Source of the DNA: Cladorhizidae sp. MBARI D1340-BT2
Lineage: Eukaryota > Porifera > Demospongiae > Poecilosclerida > Cladorhizidae
Direction of reading: 5' to 3'
Length of the DNA stretch: 64,000 bases
Assembly: GCA_028752905.1 (NCBI GenBank)
Contig: JAQNBH010000013.1
Location: 14,258,816-14,322,815, forward strand
Below are positions 31,682 through 46,600 of the stretch, one piece after another. The notes beneath the pieces were generated by a model. The model saw only the letters and a program-made list of their open reading frames with translations, ran no database searches and was not told where the DNA came from. Position numbers and translations under genes: made by a program. Numbering within the stretch: the stretch's first letter is position 1; each line of letters opens with the position of its first letter.

Positions 31682-34600
31682 GTGAGTATGATGTGTGAGA
31701 GGTATGCACAGTGTGCATGCGATGGTGGCTCCCGATGGGTGGTCCAATAGACTGCATGGAGGAGGAGGGGGGGATCTGAAATCTCCCTCTCAGCTCCCAG
31801 AGGAACTCTGATGGAATTCACAGCTTCCTGAGCCATATTAGACACAATTTTGGAGCAAGTTCAGAGTTCGATGACTGGCAATGCTGCAGAAACTGAACTC
31901 TCTCGATCTTCGTCATAAAATTGGCCCATCCCATCAGAGACTAATTATTGCTTTTCCACACAATGCTGTGTCCCCGATGGTTGTCCAGGCCTTTCCGGTG
32001 AGAAGTCCGGATCCTACCCTGGCTCCTCCGCTGGAAATGTGGGTGTGAATGTTCCTTCTAGAATAGGTGGGGTTGTTAAGTAGATAAGGGTGGAGTCATT
32101 CTTATGTGTGGATGTGGTCATTGTGAGGTGTGGGTGGAGTGATTGTGATGTGTGGGTGGAGTCATTGTGAGGTGTGGGTGGAGTGATTGGTGTGTGTGGG
32201 TGGAGTGATTGTTGGGTGTGGGGGAGTGATTGTGAGGTGTGGGTGTGGCCATTGGTGTGTGTGGGTGGAGTGATTGTTGGGTGTGGGTGGAGTGATTGTG
32301 ATGTGTGGGTGTGGTCATTGTGAGGTGTGGGTGGAGTGATTGTGAGGTGGGTGGAGTGATTGGTGTGTGTGTGGGCGGAGGGATTGTTGGGTGTGGGTGG
32401 AGTGATTGTGAGGTGTGGGTGTTGGGAGGTGTGGGTTGAGTGATTGTGAGGTGCGGGTGGAGTCATTGTGGGGTGTGGGTGGAGTCATTGTGAGGTGTGG
32501 GTGGAGTGATTGGTGTGTGTGTGGGCGGAGTGATTGTTGGGTGTGGGTGGAGTGATTGTTGGGTGTTGGTGGAGTGATTGTTGGGTGTGGGTGGAGTGAT
32601 TGTTGGGTGTGGGTGGAGTGATTGTGAGGTGTGGGTGTTGGGAGGTGTGGGTGGAGTGATTGTGAGGTGTGGGTGTAGTGAGGTGTGGGTGGAGTCATTG
32701 TTAGGTGCGGGTGGAGTCATTGTGAGGTGTGGGTGGAGTCATTGTGAGTTGTGAGGTGTGGGTGGAGCATTGTGTTGCGTGGGTGGAGCCATTGTGAGGT
32801 GTGTGTGGAGCCGTTGTGAGGTGTGGGTGGAGTCATTGTGTTGGTGCAGACAGGACCCAGAATATATCCAGCAGGTCGATGACTCCCGGCTAACAGTGCT
32901 CAGTCAGCAAGTTGAAGAAAGAAGGAACCACTTCTCTTATTTTACTTAGCTTCTTCTCCGAGAGGAGAAATCTTTGCGACAGAGAAGCAGTTGTCTAGCC
33001 AGAGAATCCTCCAATCTGGTCCGAGGTCTTCGAACAGGTTGTCAGTGATATCACTCACCTGCTACACCCAGTTGGTGTGGGGACAACTGCTAAATGAAAC
33101 TGAAAATCAGCAGGGGCTTCCCTCTTCCGCAGTGAATCTTAAGTGGCTAGTCATTTCTGGCCTGCTAAGGCGACCTGCTATCGCGACCAACTAGCATGAC
33201 TTGGAATGGCCGAGCTTAACTCGTTGCAATTTATTCCCACAACTTTCGAGTCCCAGGAAGCTTGCATGGTGACCGGGAAGGTTTCCATGGCAATAAAAAT
33301 TCTCTCTTTCTTTCATTAGGATGTTTATGGAGGCGTGATGTCCGTGCTAACTGGTTACGACGTGAGAGAGTGCAGAGGAGGAACATGGAGGAGTGAATCT
33401 GAAACATTTTTGTTGACTATGTTGGCATTGTTGATAGTTTAGCTGAATACTTGTAGGAGTGCAGGCAGTGTTGTGTCTATAGAGCATGTGTGAGTGTTTG
33501 AATTGGCAGGCTGACCCTCCAGTTGCCGTGCAGATACCAATTACAACTCACCTTGGCAGCGGCTTAAAAGGCAGACGCGACAATCCGGCCTTTTTCGCCT
33601 AGGCATTGGGTTTTTTTAAAGGACCCCCAACTCATTCCTCGTAGCTGCCATGAGAGTAACTTTAGCCAACAAGGAATGTAATGTGTATGCTTTTTAATGG
33701 TATTAAAATATCAGAGGTTTAATTAGGCATTGGGTCAGGGGCATGCGAAATAGTTGAGATCATTCGTGACTCATTTTTTCTTCTCGATGTAATCCGACAT
33801 CAGCTCCTACAAGAACCTTCTCGATAATCAACTTGAATTTTACTCCGTCAATGTTTCGAGTAGATGCTGTAGCAGTCATCAAGAATGACGAAGGCTAAAG
33901 CATCTACTCGAAACATCGAGTACTGTAGCTGCTGTAGCAGTCATCAGGAATGATGAAGGCTAGAGCATCTACTCGAAACATCAAGTAGCTGCTGTAGCAG
34001 TCATCAGGAATGACGAAGGCTAAAGCATCTACTCGAAACATCGAGTAGCTGCTGTAGCAGTCATTAGGAATGACGAAGGCTAGAGCATCTCCTCGAAACA
34101 TCAAGTAGCTGCTGTAGCAGTCATCAGGAATGACGAAGGCTAGAGCATCTCCTCGAAACATCGAGGAAGTATAATTCAAGTTGATTAGTGAGAAGGTCAT
34201 TGAAAGTTCATCATATCAACTGAGAGTTCCTTGTGAACATAAGCTTGCCCAAAGACGTCTTGATGCATCATCAGAGCCGAGTCACATCCCATATTCTCCA
34301 GGACGAGGGAGCAAGATGGTCTGCATCGATGTTGTGGTAACTATAAAGACCTAGTACTGCTTCATCGCCCCAGTGTAAATACACACGTAGCCAATATCCA
34401 TCTCCCCAAAATATTGTTGTACACTGAGAGGTTCCTCTATTGGCACTAAAATTCATTTCAATGGGAGTTGCGGGGAACGGGTTTTGCATCCGTGAAAGTG
34501 TCAAGACCCCTGCTGCTTCACGACTTTGAACCCCCAAAGACTGCAGACCCATTGCCGTTCCTTTACTCTAAAACAATTTTGACTAATTATTAATACGCCA

Positions 34601-37600
34601 TTTTTATTGCTTTGTCTCATCGCTGCATCCCCTCCTCCCCCCTCCCTCTCGTGTGTGATACTCTAATGACCACAGTCGGTGTCAGAATGAAGTTTCAAAA
34701 ATGACATCATACTCCTTTTTTGAAGGAGGTGTGTCCATGGTGTTAATTGATGTTGTTTCTTGTTTACACCTCTAGCTTCGTCATGTCAAGTCGTCCATTG
34801 ACAACAGGTCGCCTAGGAACTTCGTCCACATCAAGAACAACCTCGGAAAACAGCAGGTGATTTTTTGGTAATTTCTTAGCAAGTTCTAGTAATTTTCCAT
34901 TGGTAATCTTCGGGTAGCTGATTGTAAAAGATGGTTTGGAAATCCTCGTTGGCTGCAAAGATCCATGTGCATAGCGGCGATTGAGAAATACCTTGATGTG
35001 GCTGGGTTTGAAAGGTGGCCTTGTTATTCAGGTTGCCCAAAACCATTTCCTTTTTCATTTCAAGACACAGAACAGATACTTGTGGCAACCACCGCAGCAT
35101 CTGGTCGAATATGCCCCCACCCCCTCTCCCATTTCCCCTTTGAAGGGTAAAGTTCCCACTTCACAGGAGGTTCTGTCTCCTCACCTCACATCACTCCAGC
35201 AGAGCTGCAGTGAAATACTCCAGCATAGCTGCAGAGAAATACTCCAGCAGAGCTTCAGTGAAATACTCCAGCAGAGCTGCAGTGAAATACTCCAGCAGAG
35301 CTGCAGTGAAATACTCCAGCATAGCTGCAGTGAAATACTCCAGCATATCTGCAGTGAAATACTCCAGCAGAGCTGCAGTGAAATACTCCAGCAGAGCTGC
35401 AGTGAAATACTCCAGCATAGCTGCAGTGAAATACTCCAGCATAGCTGCAGTGAAATACTCCAGCATAGCTGCAGTGAAATACTCCAGCAGAGCTGCAGTG
35501 AAATACTCCAGCAGAGCTGCAGTGAAATACTCCAGCATAACTGCAGTGAAATACTCCAGCATAGCTGCAGAGAAATACTCCAGCAGAGCTGCAGTGAAAT
35601 ACTCGAGCAGAGCTGCAGAGAAATACTCCAGCAGAGCTGCAGTGAAATACTCGAGCAGAGCTGCAGTGAAATACTCCAGCAGAGCTGCAGTGAAATACTC
35701 CACGCAGCATCTGGTCGAATATGCCCCCACCCCCTCTCCCATTTCCCCTTTGAAGGGTAAAGTTCCCACTTCACAGGAGGTTCTGTCTCCTCACCTCACA
35801 TCACTCCAGCAGAGCTGCAGTGAAATACTCCAGCATAGCTGCAGAGAAATACTCCAGCAGAGCTTCAGTGAAATACTCCAGCAGAGCTGCAGTGAAATAC
35901 TCGAGCAGAGCTGCAGTGAAATACTCCAGCAGAGCTGCAGTGAAATACTCCACGCAGCATCTGGTCGAATATGCCCCCACCCCCTCTCCCATTTCCCCTT
36001 TGAAGGGTAAAGTTCCCACTTCACAGGAGGTTCTGTCTCCTCACCTCACATCACTCCAGCAGAGCTGCAGTGAAATACTCCAGCATAGCTGCAGAGAAAT
36101 ACTCCAGCAGAGCTTCAGTGAAATACTCCAGCAGAGCTGCAGTGAAATACTCCAGCAGAGCTGCAGTGAAATACTCCAGCATAGCTGCAGTGAAATACTC
36201 CAGCATATCTGCAGTGAAATACTCCAGCAGAGCTGCAGTGAAATACTCCAGCAGAGCTGCAGTGAAATACTCCAGCATAGCTGCAGTGAAATACTCCAGC
36301 ATAGCTGCAGTGAAATACTCCAGCATAGCTGCAGTGAAATACTCCAGCAGAGCTGCAGTGAAATACTCCAGCAGAGCTGCAGTGAAATACTCCAGCATAA
36401 CTGCAGTGAAATACTCCAGCATAGCTGCAGAGAAATACTCCAGCAGAGCTGCAGTGAAATACTCGAGCAGAGCTGCAGAGAAATACTCCAGCAGAGCTGC
36501 AGTGAAATACTCGAGCAGAGCTGCAGTGAAATACTCCAGCAGAGCTGCAGTGAAATACTCCACGCAGCATCTGGTCGAATATGCCCCCACCCCCTCTCCC
36601 ATTTCCCCTTTGAAGGGTAAAGTTCCCACTTCACAGGAGGTTCTGTCTCCTCACCTCACATCACTCCAGCAGAGCTGCAGTGAAATACTCCAGCATAGCT
36701 GCAGAGAAATACTCCAGCAGAGCTTCAGTGAAATACTCCAGCAGAGCTGCAGTGAAATACTCGAGCAGAGCTGCAGTGAAATACTCCACGCAGCATCTGG
36801 TCGAATATGCCCCCACCCCCTCTCCCATTTCCCCTTTGAAGGGTAAAGTTCCCACTTCACAGGAGGTTCTGTCTCCTCACCTCACATCACTCCAGCAGAG
36901 CTGCAGTGAAATACTCCAGCATAGCTGCAGAGAAATACTCCAGCAGAGCTTCAGTGAAATACTCCAGCAGAGCTGCAGTGAAATACTCCAGCAGAGCTGC
37001 AGTGAAATACTCCAGCATAGCTGCAGTGAAATACTCCAGCATATCTGCAGTGAAATACTCCAGCAGAGCTGCAGTAAAATACTCCAGCATAGCTGCAGTG
37101 AAATACTCCAGCATAGCTGCAGTGAAATACTCCAGCATAGCTGCAGTGAAATACTCCAGCAGAGCTGCAGTGAAATACTCCAGCAGAGCTGCAGTGAAAT
37201 ACTCCAGCATAACTGCAGTGAAATACTCCAGCATAGCTGCAGAGAAATACTCCAGCAGAGCTGCAGTGAAATACTCGAGCAGAGCTGCAGAGAAATACTC
37301 CAGCAGAGCTGCAGTGAAATACTCGAGCAGAGCTGCAGTGAAAAACTCCAGCATAAACGCAGAGAAATACTCCAGCATAACTGCAGAGAAATACTCCAGC
37401 ATAACTGCAGAGAAATACTCCAGCATAACTGCAGAGAAATACTCCACAGAGCTGCAGAGAAATATTCCAGCATAACTGCAGAGAAATACTCTAGCAGAGC
37501 TGCAGTGAAATACTCCAGCATAGTTGCAGTGAAATACTCCAGCAGAGCTGCAGTGAAATACTCCAGCATAGCTGCAGTGAAATACTCCAGCATAGCTGCA

Positions 37601-40600
37601 GTGAAATACTCGAGCAGAGCTGCAGTGAAAAACTCCAGCATAAACGCAGAGAAATACTCCAGCATAACTGCAGAGAAATACTCCAGCATAACTGCAGAGA
37701 AATACTCCAGCATAACTGCAGAGAAATACTCCACAGAGCTGCAGAGAAATATTCCAGCATAACTGCAGAGAAATACTCTAGCAGAGCTGCAGTGAAATAC
37801 TCCAGCATAGCTGCAGTGAAATACTCCAGCAGAGCTGCAGTGAAATACTCCAGCATAGCTGCAGTGAAATACTCCAGCAGAGCTGCAGTGAAATACTCCA
37901 GCAGAGCTGCAGTGAAATACTCCAGCATAACTGCAGTGAAATACTCCAGCATAGCTGCAGAGAAATACTCCAGCAGAGCTGCAGTGAAATACTCGAGCAG
38001 AGCTGCAGAGAAATACTCCAGCAGAGCTGCAGTGAAATACTCGAGCAGAGCTGCAGTGAAAAACTCCAGCATAAACGCAGAGAAATACTCCAGCATAACT
38101 GCAGAGAAATACTCCAGCATAACTGCAGAGAAATACTCCAGCATAACTGCAGAGAAATACTCCACAGAGCTGCAGAGAAATATTCCAGCATAACTGCAGA
38201 GAAATACTCTAGCAGAGCTGCAGTGAAATACTCCAGCATAGCTGCAGTGAAATACTCCAGCAGAGCTGCAGTGAAATACTCCAGCATAGCTGCAGTGAAA
38301 TACTCCAGCATAGCTGCAGTGAAATACTCGAGCAGAGCTGCAGTGAAAAATTCCAGCATAAACGCAGAGAAATACTCCAGCATAACTGCAGAGAAATACT
38401 CCAGCATAACTGCAGAGAAATACTCCAGCATAACTGCAGAGAAATACTCCACAGAGCTGCAGAGAAATATTCCAGCATAACTGCAGAGAAATACTCTAGC
38501 AGAGCTGCAGTGAAATACTCCAGCAGAGCTGCAGTGAAATACTCCAGCAGAGCTGCAGTGAAATACTCCAGCATAGCTGCAGTGAAATACTCCAGCATAG
38601 CTGCAGTGAAATACTCCAGCATAGCTGCAGTGAAATACTCCAGCATAGCTGCAGTGAAATACTCCAGCATAGCTGCAGTGGTGGTGTCGACAGCTCACAC
38701 GCTGGTGTGGTGACAGCTCACACGCTGGTGTGGTGACAGCTCACACGCTGGTGTGGTGCAGTCCATAGCAGACTCGACAAACTTGTACTCCTCCGTACCT
38801 CTGCAGTCTAACACTGCGAGCTTTTAATCATTGGGGCTCTCGATCATAGAAAGACAAACCATGATGTCATCATAGAAGACACCTTGGACTGTAGCCCTGC
38901 TAGCTATAGGAAGGCGACATTGTCGAGGTAGAGCATGTGCATTTGATTTAAGGAATTATTGAAATTATCCCTATCAATCTGAACCAACAGCTTTGAGAAG
39001 ATTGAAAATGGATGACTTGTAAGACCGGTTGGCATAGCCCTCGACATTGGTAGAATGGACATCGAGGGGGACCTCTCTACCTCACACTTCAAGCTAAGAG
39101 ATACCCTTGACAAGGTGGCTTTCATGCCTGCCAACCTGCCCAGCCAGAACAGTGAGAGGTCAAGTGCAGCACAAGAAGAGTGATCTCCATTATACAAGCG
39201 TGACACGTTCATGATGGCATGTGTATCATCACAGACATAGAAAATCATCATCTGTGTCGAGGAATGTACTAGGCTCCACTCTAATTAGTTATCTTGCCAT
39301 TTTCCAGCTGTTCTGTTGGATTATTAAACTCATTAATCACATTATTTTAATTAAGTGGAAGCACTAGCAGGAACACAAAGTGACTGCCCATCTTATAAAA
39401 TCACCTAATATTTTTCTAAAGATACCAAAAATTCTCTCAGTGTCTGCATTGGAGTGTGGGGTGATTCTCTCAGTGTCTGCATTGGAGTGTGGGGTGATTC
39501 TCTCTGTGTCTGCATTGGAGTGTGGGGTGATTCTCTCAGTGTCTACATTGGAGTGTGGGGTGATTCTCTCAGTGTCTGCATTGGAGTGTGGGGTGATTCT
39601 CTCAGTGTCTGCATTGGAGTGTGGGGTGATTCTCTCAGTGTCTACATTGGAGTGTGGGGTGATTCTCTCAGTGTCTGCATTGGAGTGTGGGGTGATTGTC
39701 TCAGTGTCTGCATTGGAGTGTGGGGTAATTCTCTCAGTGTCTGCATTGGAGTGTGGGGTAATTCTCTCAGTGTCTGCATTGGAGTGTGGGGTGATTCTCT
39801 CAGTGTCTACATTGGAGTGTGGGGTGATTCTCTCAGTGTCTGCATTGGAGTGTGGGGTGATTCTCTCAGTGTCTGCATTGGAGTGTGGGGTGATTCTCTC
39901 AGTGTCTGCATTGGAGTGTGGGGTGATTCTCTCAGTGTCTGCATTGGAGTGTGGGGTGATTCTCTCAGTGTCTGCATTGGAGTGTGGGGTGATTCTCTCA
40001 GTGTCTGCATTGGAGTGTGGGGTGATTCTCTCAGTGTCTGCATTGGAGTGTGGGGTGATTCTCTCAGTGTCTGCATTGGAGTGTGGGGTGATTCTCTCAG
40101 TGTCTGCAGTGGAGTGTGGGGTGATTCTCTCAGTGTCTGCATTGGAGTGTGGGGTGATTCTCTCAGTGTCTGCATTGGAGTGTGGGGTGATTCTCTCAGT
40201 GTCTGCATTGGAGTGTGGGGTGATTCTCTCAGTGTCTGCATTGGAGTGTGGGGTGATTCTCTCAGTGTCTGCATTGGAGTGTGTGATGATTCTCTCAGTG
40301 TCTGCATTGGAGTGTGGGGTGATTCTCTCAGTGTCTGCATTGGAGTGTGGGGTGATTCTCTCAGTGTCTGCATTGGAGTGTGGGGTGATTCTCTCAGTGT
40401 CTGCATTGGAGTGTGGGGAGATTCTCTCAGTGTCTGCATTGGAGTGTGGGGTGATTCTCTCAGTGTCTGCATTGGAGTGTGGGGTGATTCTCTCAGTGTC
40501 TGCATTGGAGTGTGGGGTGATTCTCTCAGTGTCTGCATTGGAGTGTGGGGCAGTGTCTGCATTGGAGTGTGGGGTGATTCTCTCAGTGTCTGCATTGGAG

Positions 40601-43600
40601 TGTGGGGTGATTCTCTCAGTGTCTGCAGTGGAGTGTGGGGTGATTCTCTCAGTGGCTGCATTGGAGTGTGGGGTGATTCTCTCAGTGTCTGCATTGGAGT
40701 GTGGGGTGATTCTCTCAGTGTCTGCATTGGAGTGTGGGGTGATTCTCTCAGTGTCTGCATTGGAGTGTGGGGTGATTCTCTCAGTGTCTGCATTGGAGTG
40801 TGGGGCAGTGTCTGCATTGGAGTGTGGGGTGATTCTCTCAGTGTCTGCATTGGAGTGTGGGGTGATTCTCTCAGTGTCTGCAGTGGAGTGTGGGGTGATT
40901 CTCTCAGTGTCTGCATTGGAGTGTGGGGTGATTCTCTCAGTGTCTGCATTGGAGTATGGGGTGGCTAACATGCACTTTCAGAACCCTTGCCAGCATGCAC
41001 ATACTTCTTAGCTCTCGGTTAGTTTCCATTTCTTTTGCAGAGTTGGGGCATGTCATGACATGAGGTGTCTGTAACCCAACACTTCATCTTCTAACTGATC
41101 AATGGCATTGCACAGCTCAGGAAGACGATTGGGTTACTGAAGCACTGCAGCTGCAGAAACACAAGACTGATTCTCTGGCGTGAGAACAGTTAGATCATCG
41201 AGAACATGATCACTGAGAGAGAACTTCTCTTAAAGGGTTCTCTTTAAATCATTTTCCCCCTCGTTTTTTGTGCCGACACTTCAACCAAAGTATATGTCAG
41301 CTGAACGTGATTGTCCAGTTGCTTTGTGGTTGTTGATGCTGCAGCTGCACAGAAGTGTCGTACACCATTAAAGGATTTCATTTTAGTGGAAGCATTGTCT
41401 TCACTAATCAATACCCAGGTCTTATGTCAAATATCAGCGAGGGTAACTTACGTGAGATCGTCACCAGCAGACGTAACAGATTCAAGTTTGAGGAACATTG
41501 CAGGAAATAGTTCCAGCGACCATTTTACTTCATCCTCAAGAGCTGACAGCATTGCTCAACTGGACCAGAAGATCGCATAAAAAAATTTGCCGAAGGATTT
41601 GAGAGCATACTTGAGAAAACGCAACGCACGCTCGGCCAGATGGCCGTACAGATGGCTGTCCAGATGGCTGTATAGATGGCCGTACAGATGGCTGTCCAAC
41701 CTTCCTACTCAAGCAGAATTGCCGTCTTGGTTTCCCTCTTAAATTATGCACAAACAGCATCCGATTGGTTAGCACTCATTTCACCACTCCGTCCAGAGTA
41801 GCCAACGTGTCTTGATAATCTTCGACTCATCTGTGTGGGTGAGTTCTTGCAACTCTCTGTGCTGTTCCTTGTGTGCTGCTCTTTGGTGGTCAAAATGTTA
41901 GTGGAGTCTGGCAGCGTCGGCTAATTGTGCAGAGATTTGCTAGGTGGCAAACACATCCGAGACAAAACTCCTTGGCTTGCTTAAGTTTCAACCAGGGAAG
42001 AACAGAGTTGATCATTGCATTCGTTTGGTCTGGTTCAAACCTTGGACAATGGCACTCCTTTGGGAGGAGCCTGCAGTGATGTAGGTGCCCCCCGACCCTC
42101 TGCCCTATGTACAGGCTGGGCTACTATTAAGAGCCTGCACTGATGTAGGTGCCCCTAGACCCTCTGCCCTATGTACAGGCTGGGCTACTATTAGGAGCCT
42201 GCAGTGATGTAGGTCCCCCCCAGACCCTCTGCCCTATGTACAGGCTGGGCTACTATTAGGAGCCTGCAGTGATGTAGGTGCCCCCAGACCCCCTGCCCTA
42301 TGTACAGGCTGGGCTACTATTAGGAGCCTGCAGTGATGTAGGTGCCCCCCAGACCCTCTGCCCTATGTACAGGCTGGGCTACTATTAGGAGCCTGCAGTG
42401 ATGAAGGTGCCCCCAGACCCTCTGCCCTATGTACAGGCTGGGCTACTATTAGGAGCCTGCACTGATGTAGGTGCCCCTAGACCCTCTGCCCTATGTACAG
42501 GCTGGGCTACTATTAGGAGCCTGCAGTGATGTAGGTGCCCCCCAGACCCTCTGTCCTATGTACAGGCTGGGCTACTATTAGGAGCCTGCACTGATGTAGG
42601 TGCCCCTAGACCCTCTGCCTTATGTACAGGCTGGGCTACTATTAGGAGCCTGCAGTGATGTAGGTGCCCCTAGACCCTCTGCCCTATGTACAGGCTGGGC
42701 TACTATTAGGAGCCTGCAGTGATGTAGGTGCCCCCAGACCCTCTGCCCTATGTACAGGCTGGGCTACTATTAGGAGCCTGCAGTGATGTAGGTGCCGCCA
42801 GACCCCCTGCCCTATGTACAGGCTGGGCTACTATTAGGAGCCTGCAGTGATGTAGGTGTCCCCCAGACCCTCTGCCCTATGTACAGGCTGGGCTACTATT
42901 AGGGGCCTGAGTGATGTAGGTGCCCCCCAGACCCTCTGCCCTATGTACAGGCTGGGCTACTATTAGGGGCCTGAGTGATGTAGGTGCCCCTAGACCCTCT
43001 GCCTTATGCACAGGCTGGGCTACTATTAGGAGCCTGCAGTGATATAGGTGCCCCCAGACCCTCTCTGCTGGACTAGACCAGCTGTTATTAGGAACCTGCA
43101 CTGATGAAGGTGCCCCCAGATCCTGTGTCCTCTGTACAGGCTAGGACCAGCTACTATTAGGAGCCTGCATCAGTGCAGGTTCCTAATAGTAGCTGGTCTA
43201 TTACTTTCCACTATTAGGGTGTTGCGCTTGATTGAACTTTACAATCAGGGAGTAGACTGTTGTTTCCTAGGTAACCAGGCCAGGGAAGCAGTAGAGAGAT
43301 TGAGAATAGAACTAGCCTCTATTCATGTTGACAGCTTCTGTCTTGGAGCAGCATTATATCCAGTGGTGAACTTCTAGATACTCAGTTTTGTGGTAGGAGA
43401 GACTGCAGGGGCTCTATATTCAGTGTTGAGGTATGGGAGACTGCAGGGGCTCTATATTCAGTGTTGAGACTGCACGGGCTCTATATTCAGTGTTGAGGTA
43501 GTGGAGACTGCAGGGGCTCTATATTCAGTGTTGAGGTAGGAGAGGCTGCAGGGGCTCTATATTCAGTGTTGAGGTATGGGAGACTGCAGGGGCTCTATAT

Positions 43601-46600
43601 TCAGTGTTGAGGTAGGAGAGACTGCAGGGGCTCTACATTCAGTGTTGAGGTATGGGAGACTGCAGGGGCTCTATATTCAGTGTTGAGACTGCACGGGCTC
43701 TATATTCAGTGTTGAGGTAGTGGAGACTGCAGGGGCTCTATATTCAGTGTTGAGGTATGGGAGACTGCAGGGGCTCTATATTCAGTGTTGAGGTAGGAGA
43801 GACTGCAGGGGCTCTATATTCAGTGTTGAGGTAGGAGAGACTGCAGGGGCTCTATATTCAGTGTTGAGGTATGGGAGACTGCAGGGGCTCTATATTCAGT
43901 GTTGAGGTAGGAGAGACTGCAGGGGCTCTATATTCAGTGCTGAGGTAGGAGAGACTGCAGGGGCTCTATATTCAGTGTTGAGGTAGTGGAGACTGCAGGG
44001 GCTCTATATTCAGTGTTGAGGTAGGAGAGACTGCAGGGGCTCTATATTCAGTGTTGAGGTAGGAGAGACTGCCGGGGCTCTATATTCAGTGTTGAGGTAG
44101 GAGAGACTGCAGGGGCTCTATATTCAGTGTTGAGGTAGGAGAGACTGCAGGGGCTCTATATTCAGTGTTGAGGTAGTGGAGACTGCAGGGCTCTATATTC
44201 AGTGTTGAGGTATGGGAGACTGCAGGGGCTCTATATTCAGTGTTGAGGTAGAAAAGACTGCAGGGCTCTATATTCAGTGTTGAGGTATGGGAGACTGCAG
44301 GGGCTCTATATTCAGTGTTGAGGTAGGAGAGACTGCAGGGGCTCTATATTCAGTGTTGAGGTAGGAGAGACTGCAGGGGCTCTATATTCAGTGTTGAGGT
44401 AGGAGAGACTGCAGGGGCTCTATATTCAGTGTTGAGGTAGGGGAGACTGCAGGGGCTCTATATTCAGTGTTGAGGTAGGAGAGACTGCAGGGCTCTATAT
44501 TCAGTGTTGAAGTAGGAGAGACTGCAGGGGCTCTATATTCAGTGTTGAGGTAGGAGAGACTGCAGGGGCTCTATATTCAGTGTTGAGGTATGGGAGACTG
44601 CAGGGACTCTATATTCAGTGTTGAGGTATGGGAGACTGCAGGGGCTCTATATTCAGTGTTGAGGTAGGAGAGACTGCAGGGGCTCTATATTCAGTGTTGA
44701 GGTAGGAGAGATTGCAGGGGCTCTATATTCAGTGTTGAGGTAGTGGAGACTGCAGGGCTCTATATTCAGTGTTGAGGTAGGAGAGACTGCAGGGGCTCTA
44801 TATTCAGTGTTGAGGTAGGGGAGACTGCAGGGGCTCTATATTCAGTGTTGAGGTAGGAGAGACTGCAGGGGCTCTATATTCAGTGTTGAGGTATGGGAGA
44901 CTGCAGGGGCTCTATATTCAGTGTTGAGGTATGGGAGACTGCAGGGGCTCTATATTCAGTGTTGAAGTAGGAGAGACTGCAGGGGCTCTATATTCAGTGT
45001 TGAAGTAGGAGAGACTGCAGGGGCTCTATATTCAGTGTTGAGGTAGGAGAGACTGCAGGGGCTCTATATTCAGTGTTGAGGTAGTGGAGACTGCAGGGGC
45101 TCTATATTCAGTGTTGAGGTAGGAGAGACTGCAGGGGCTCTATATTCAGTGTTGAAGTAGGAGAGACTGCAGGGGCTCTATATTCAGTGTTGAGGTAGGA
45201 GAGACTGCACGGGCTCTATATTCAGTGTTGAGGTATGGGAGACTGCAGGGGCTCTATATTCAGTGTTGAGGTAGGGGAGACTGCAGGGGCTCTATATTCA
45301 GTGTTGAAGTAGGAGAGACTGCAGGGCTCTATATTCAGTGTTGAGGTAGGGGAGACTGCAGGGGCTCTATATTCAGTTTTGAGGTATAGGAGAGACTGCA
45401 GGGGCTCTATATTCAGTGTTGAGGTAGGAGAGACTGCAGGGTCTCTACATTCAGTGTTGAGGTAGGAGCGACTGCAGGGGCTCTATATTCAGTGTTGAGG
45501 TAGGAGCAAAGTAGGGGCACTGTCTTCAAGATAGTAAGACGGTTTCGTAGATAGCACCAACAATGGCTAGCAACTCGTGAGAATGTCACTAACCCTAGAC
45601 ACACGATAGCTACAGGTTAAAAATTTATTCTGTAATTTCTGAATCTATTTCCTGAAAATGACTGTAGCTCTTGCTCACCCTGCCAGTTAAGCTGTTGGTA
45701 GCAAAAACCTAGCTGGCTTGCAAGATGACAGTCATGACAAGGTCGGTTAGTCTGCTGGTTAGACAGCCAGGGTCTAACCAGGCTTAGCAAACTCTGCTCG
45801 AATGAACCCATGCTTCTCCTTCAATGGTCCCAACATTAGAACTCCATCTCAGAGAACCTCTCATTATTACTGCATCATCCCTTCCTCTGAGACCTTTACC
45901 AACTCCACCAAATATGTTGCCAAAGGACGTAACCCAGATTCCCACATGCATGTTTTTAAATAACACACAAATTAATTAGAGTATGAGCTCGAGACTAATA
46001 TTTGGCAAACAGGGTCTTGAAAAGCTACTATAAGAATCACTGCAATTGTTATCCAAGTAGTACAATGATATCCAAGGTAGTACTAGTGTAACAAGATGAT
46101 ATCCAAGGTAGTACTAGTGTAACACAATGATATCCAAGGTAGTACTAGTGTAACACAATGATATCCAAGGTAGTACTAGTGTAACACAATGATATCCAAG
46201 GTAGTACTAGTGTAACACAATGATATCCAAGGTAGTACTAGTGTAACACAATGATATCCAAGGTATTACTAGTGCAACACAATGATATCCAAGATATTAC
46301 TAGTGCAACACTGATATCCAAGGTAGTATTAGTATAACACAATGATATCCAAGGTAGTATTAGTATAACACAATGATATCCAAGGTATTACTAGTGTAAC
46401 AAGATGATATCCAATAGTGCTAGTGTAACACAATGATATCCAAGGTAGCACTAGTGTAACACAATGATATCCAATAGTGCTAGTGTAACACAATGATATC
46501 CAATAGTGCTAGTGTAACAAGATGATATCCACTAGTGCTAGTGTAACAAGATGCTAGTGTAACAAGGTGCTAGTGTAACAGAGAGTATATGCAAGATTCA

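Noticed and set aside
3157..34165. Calling functional hammerhead ribozymes in the CTGATGA...GAAA copies
   Set aside because: The conserved core words are present, but I could not build all three stems with a cleavage site, and several copies have core mismatches. It is kept only as a lead.
34981..38698. Many overlapping frames of 150-360 codons on both strands
   Set aside because: These are by-products of the 24-bp array and its copied spacer in CFAP97D intron 2.
39364..41011. 535-543-codon frames on both strands
   Set aside because: They are the 33-bp array translated in different frames. Simultaneous openness on both strands is a property of the repeat unit.
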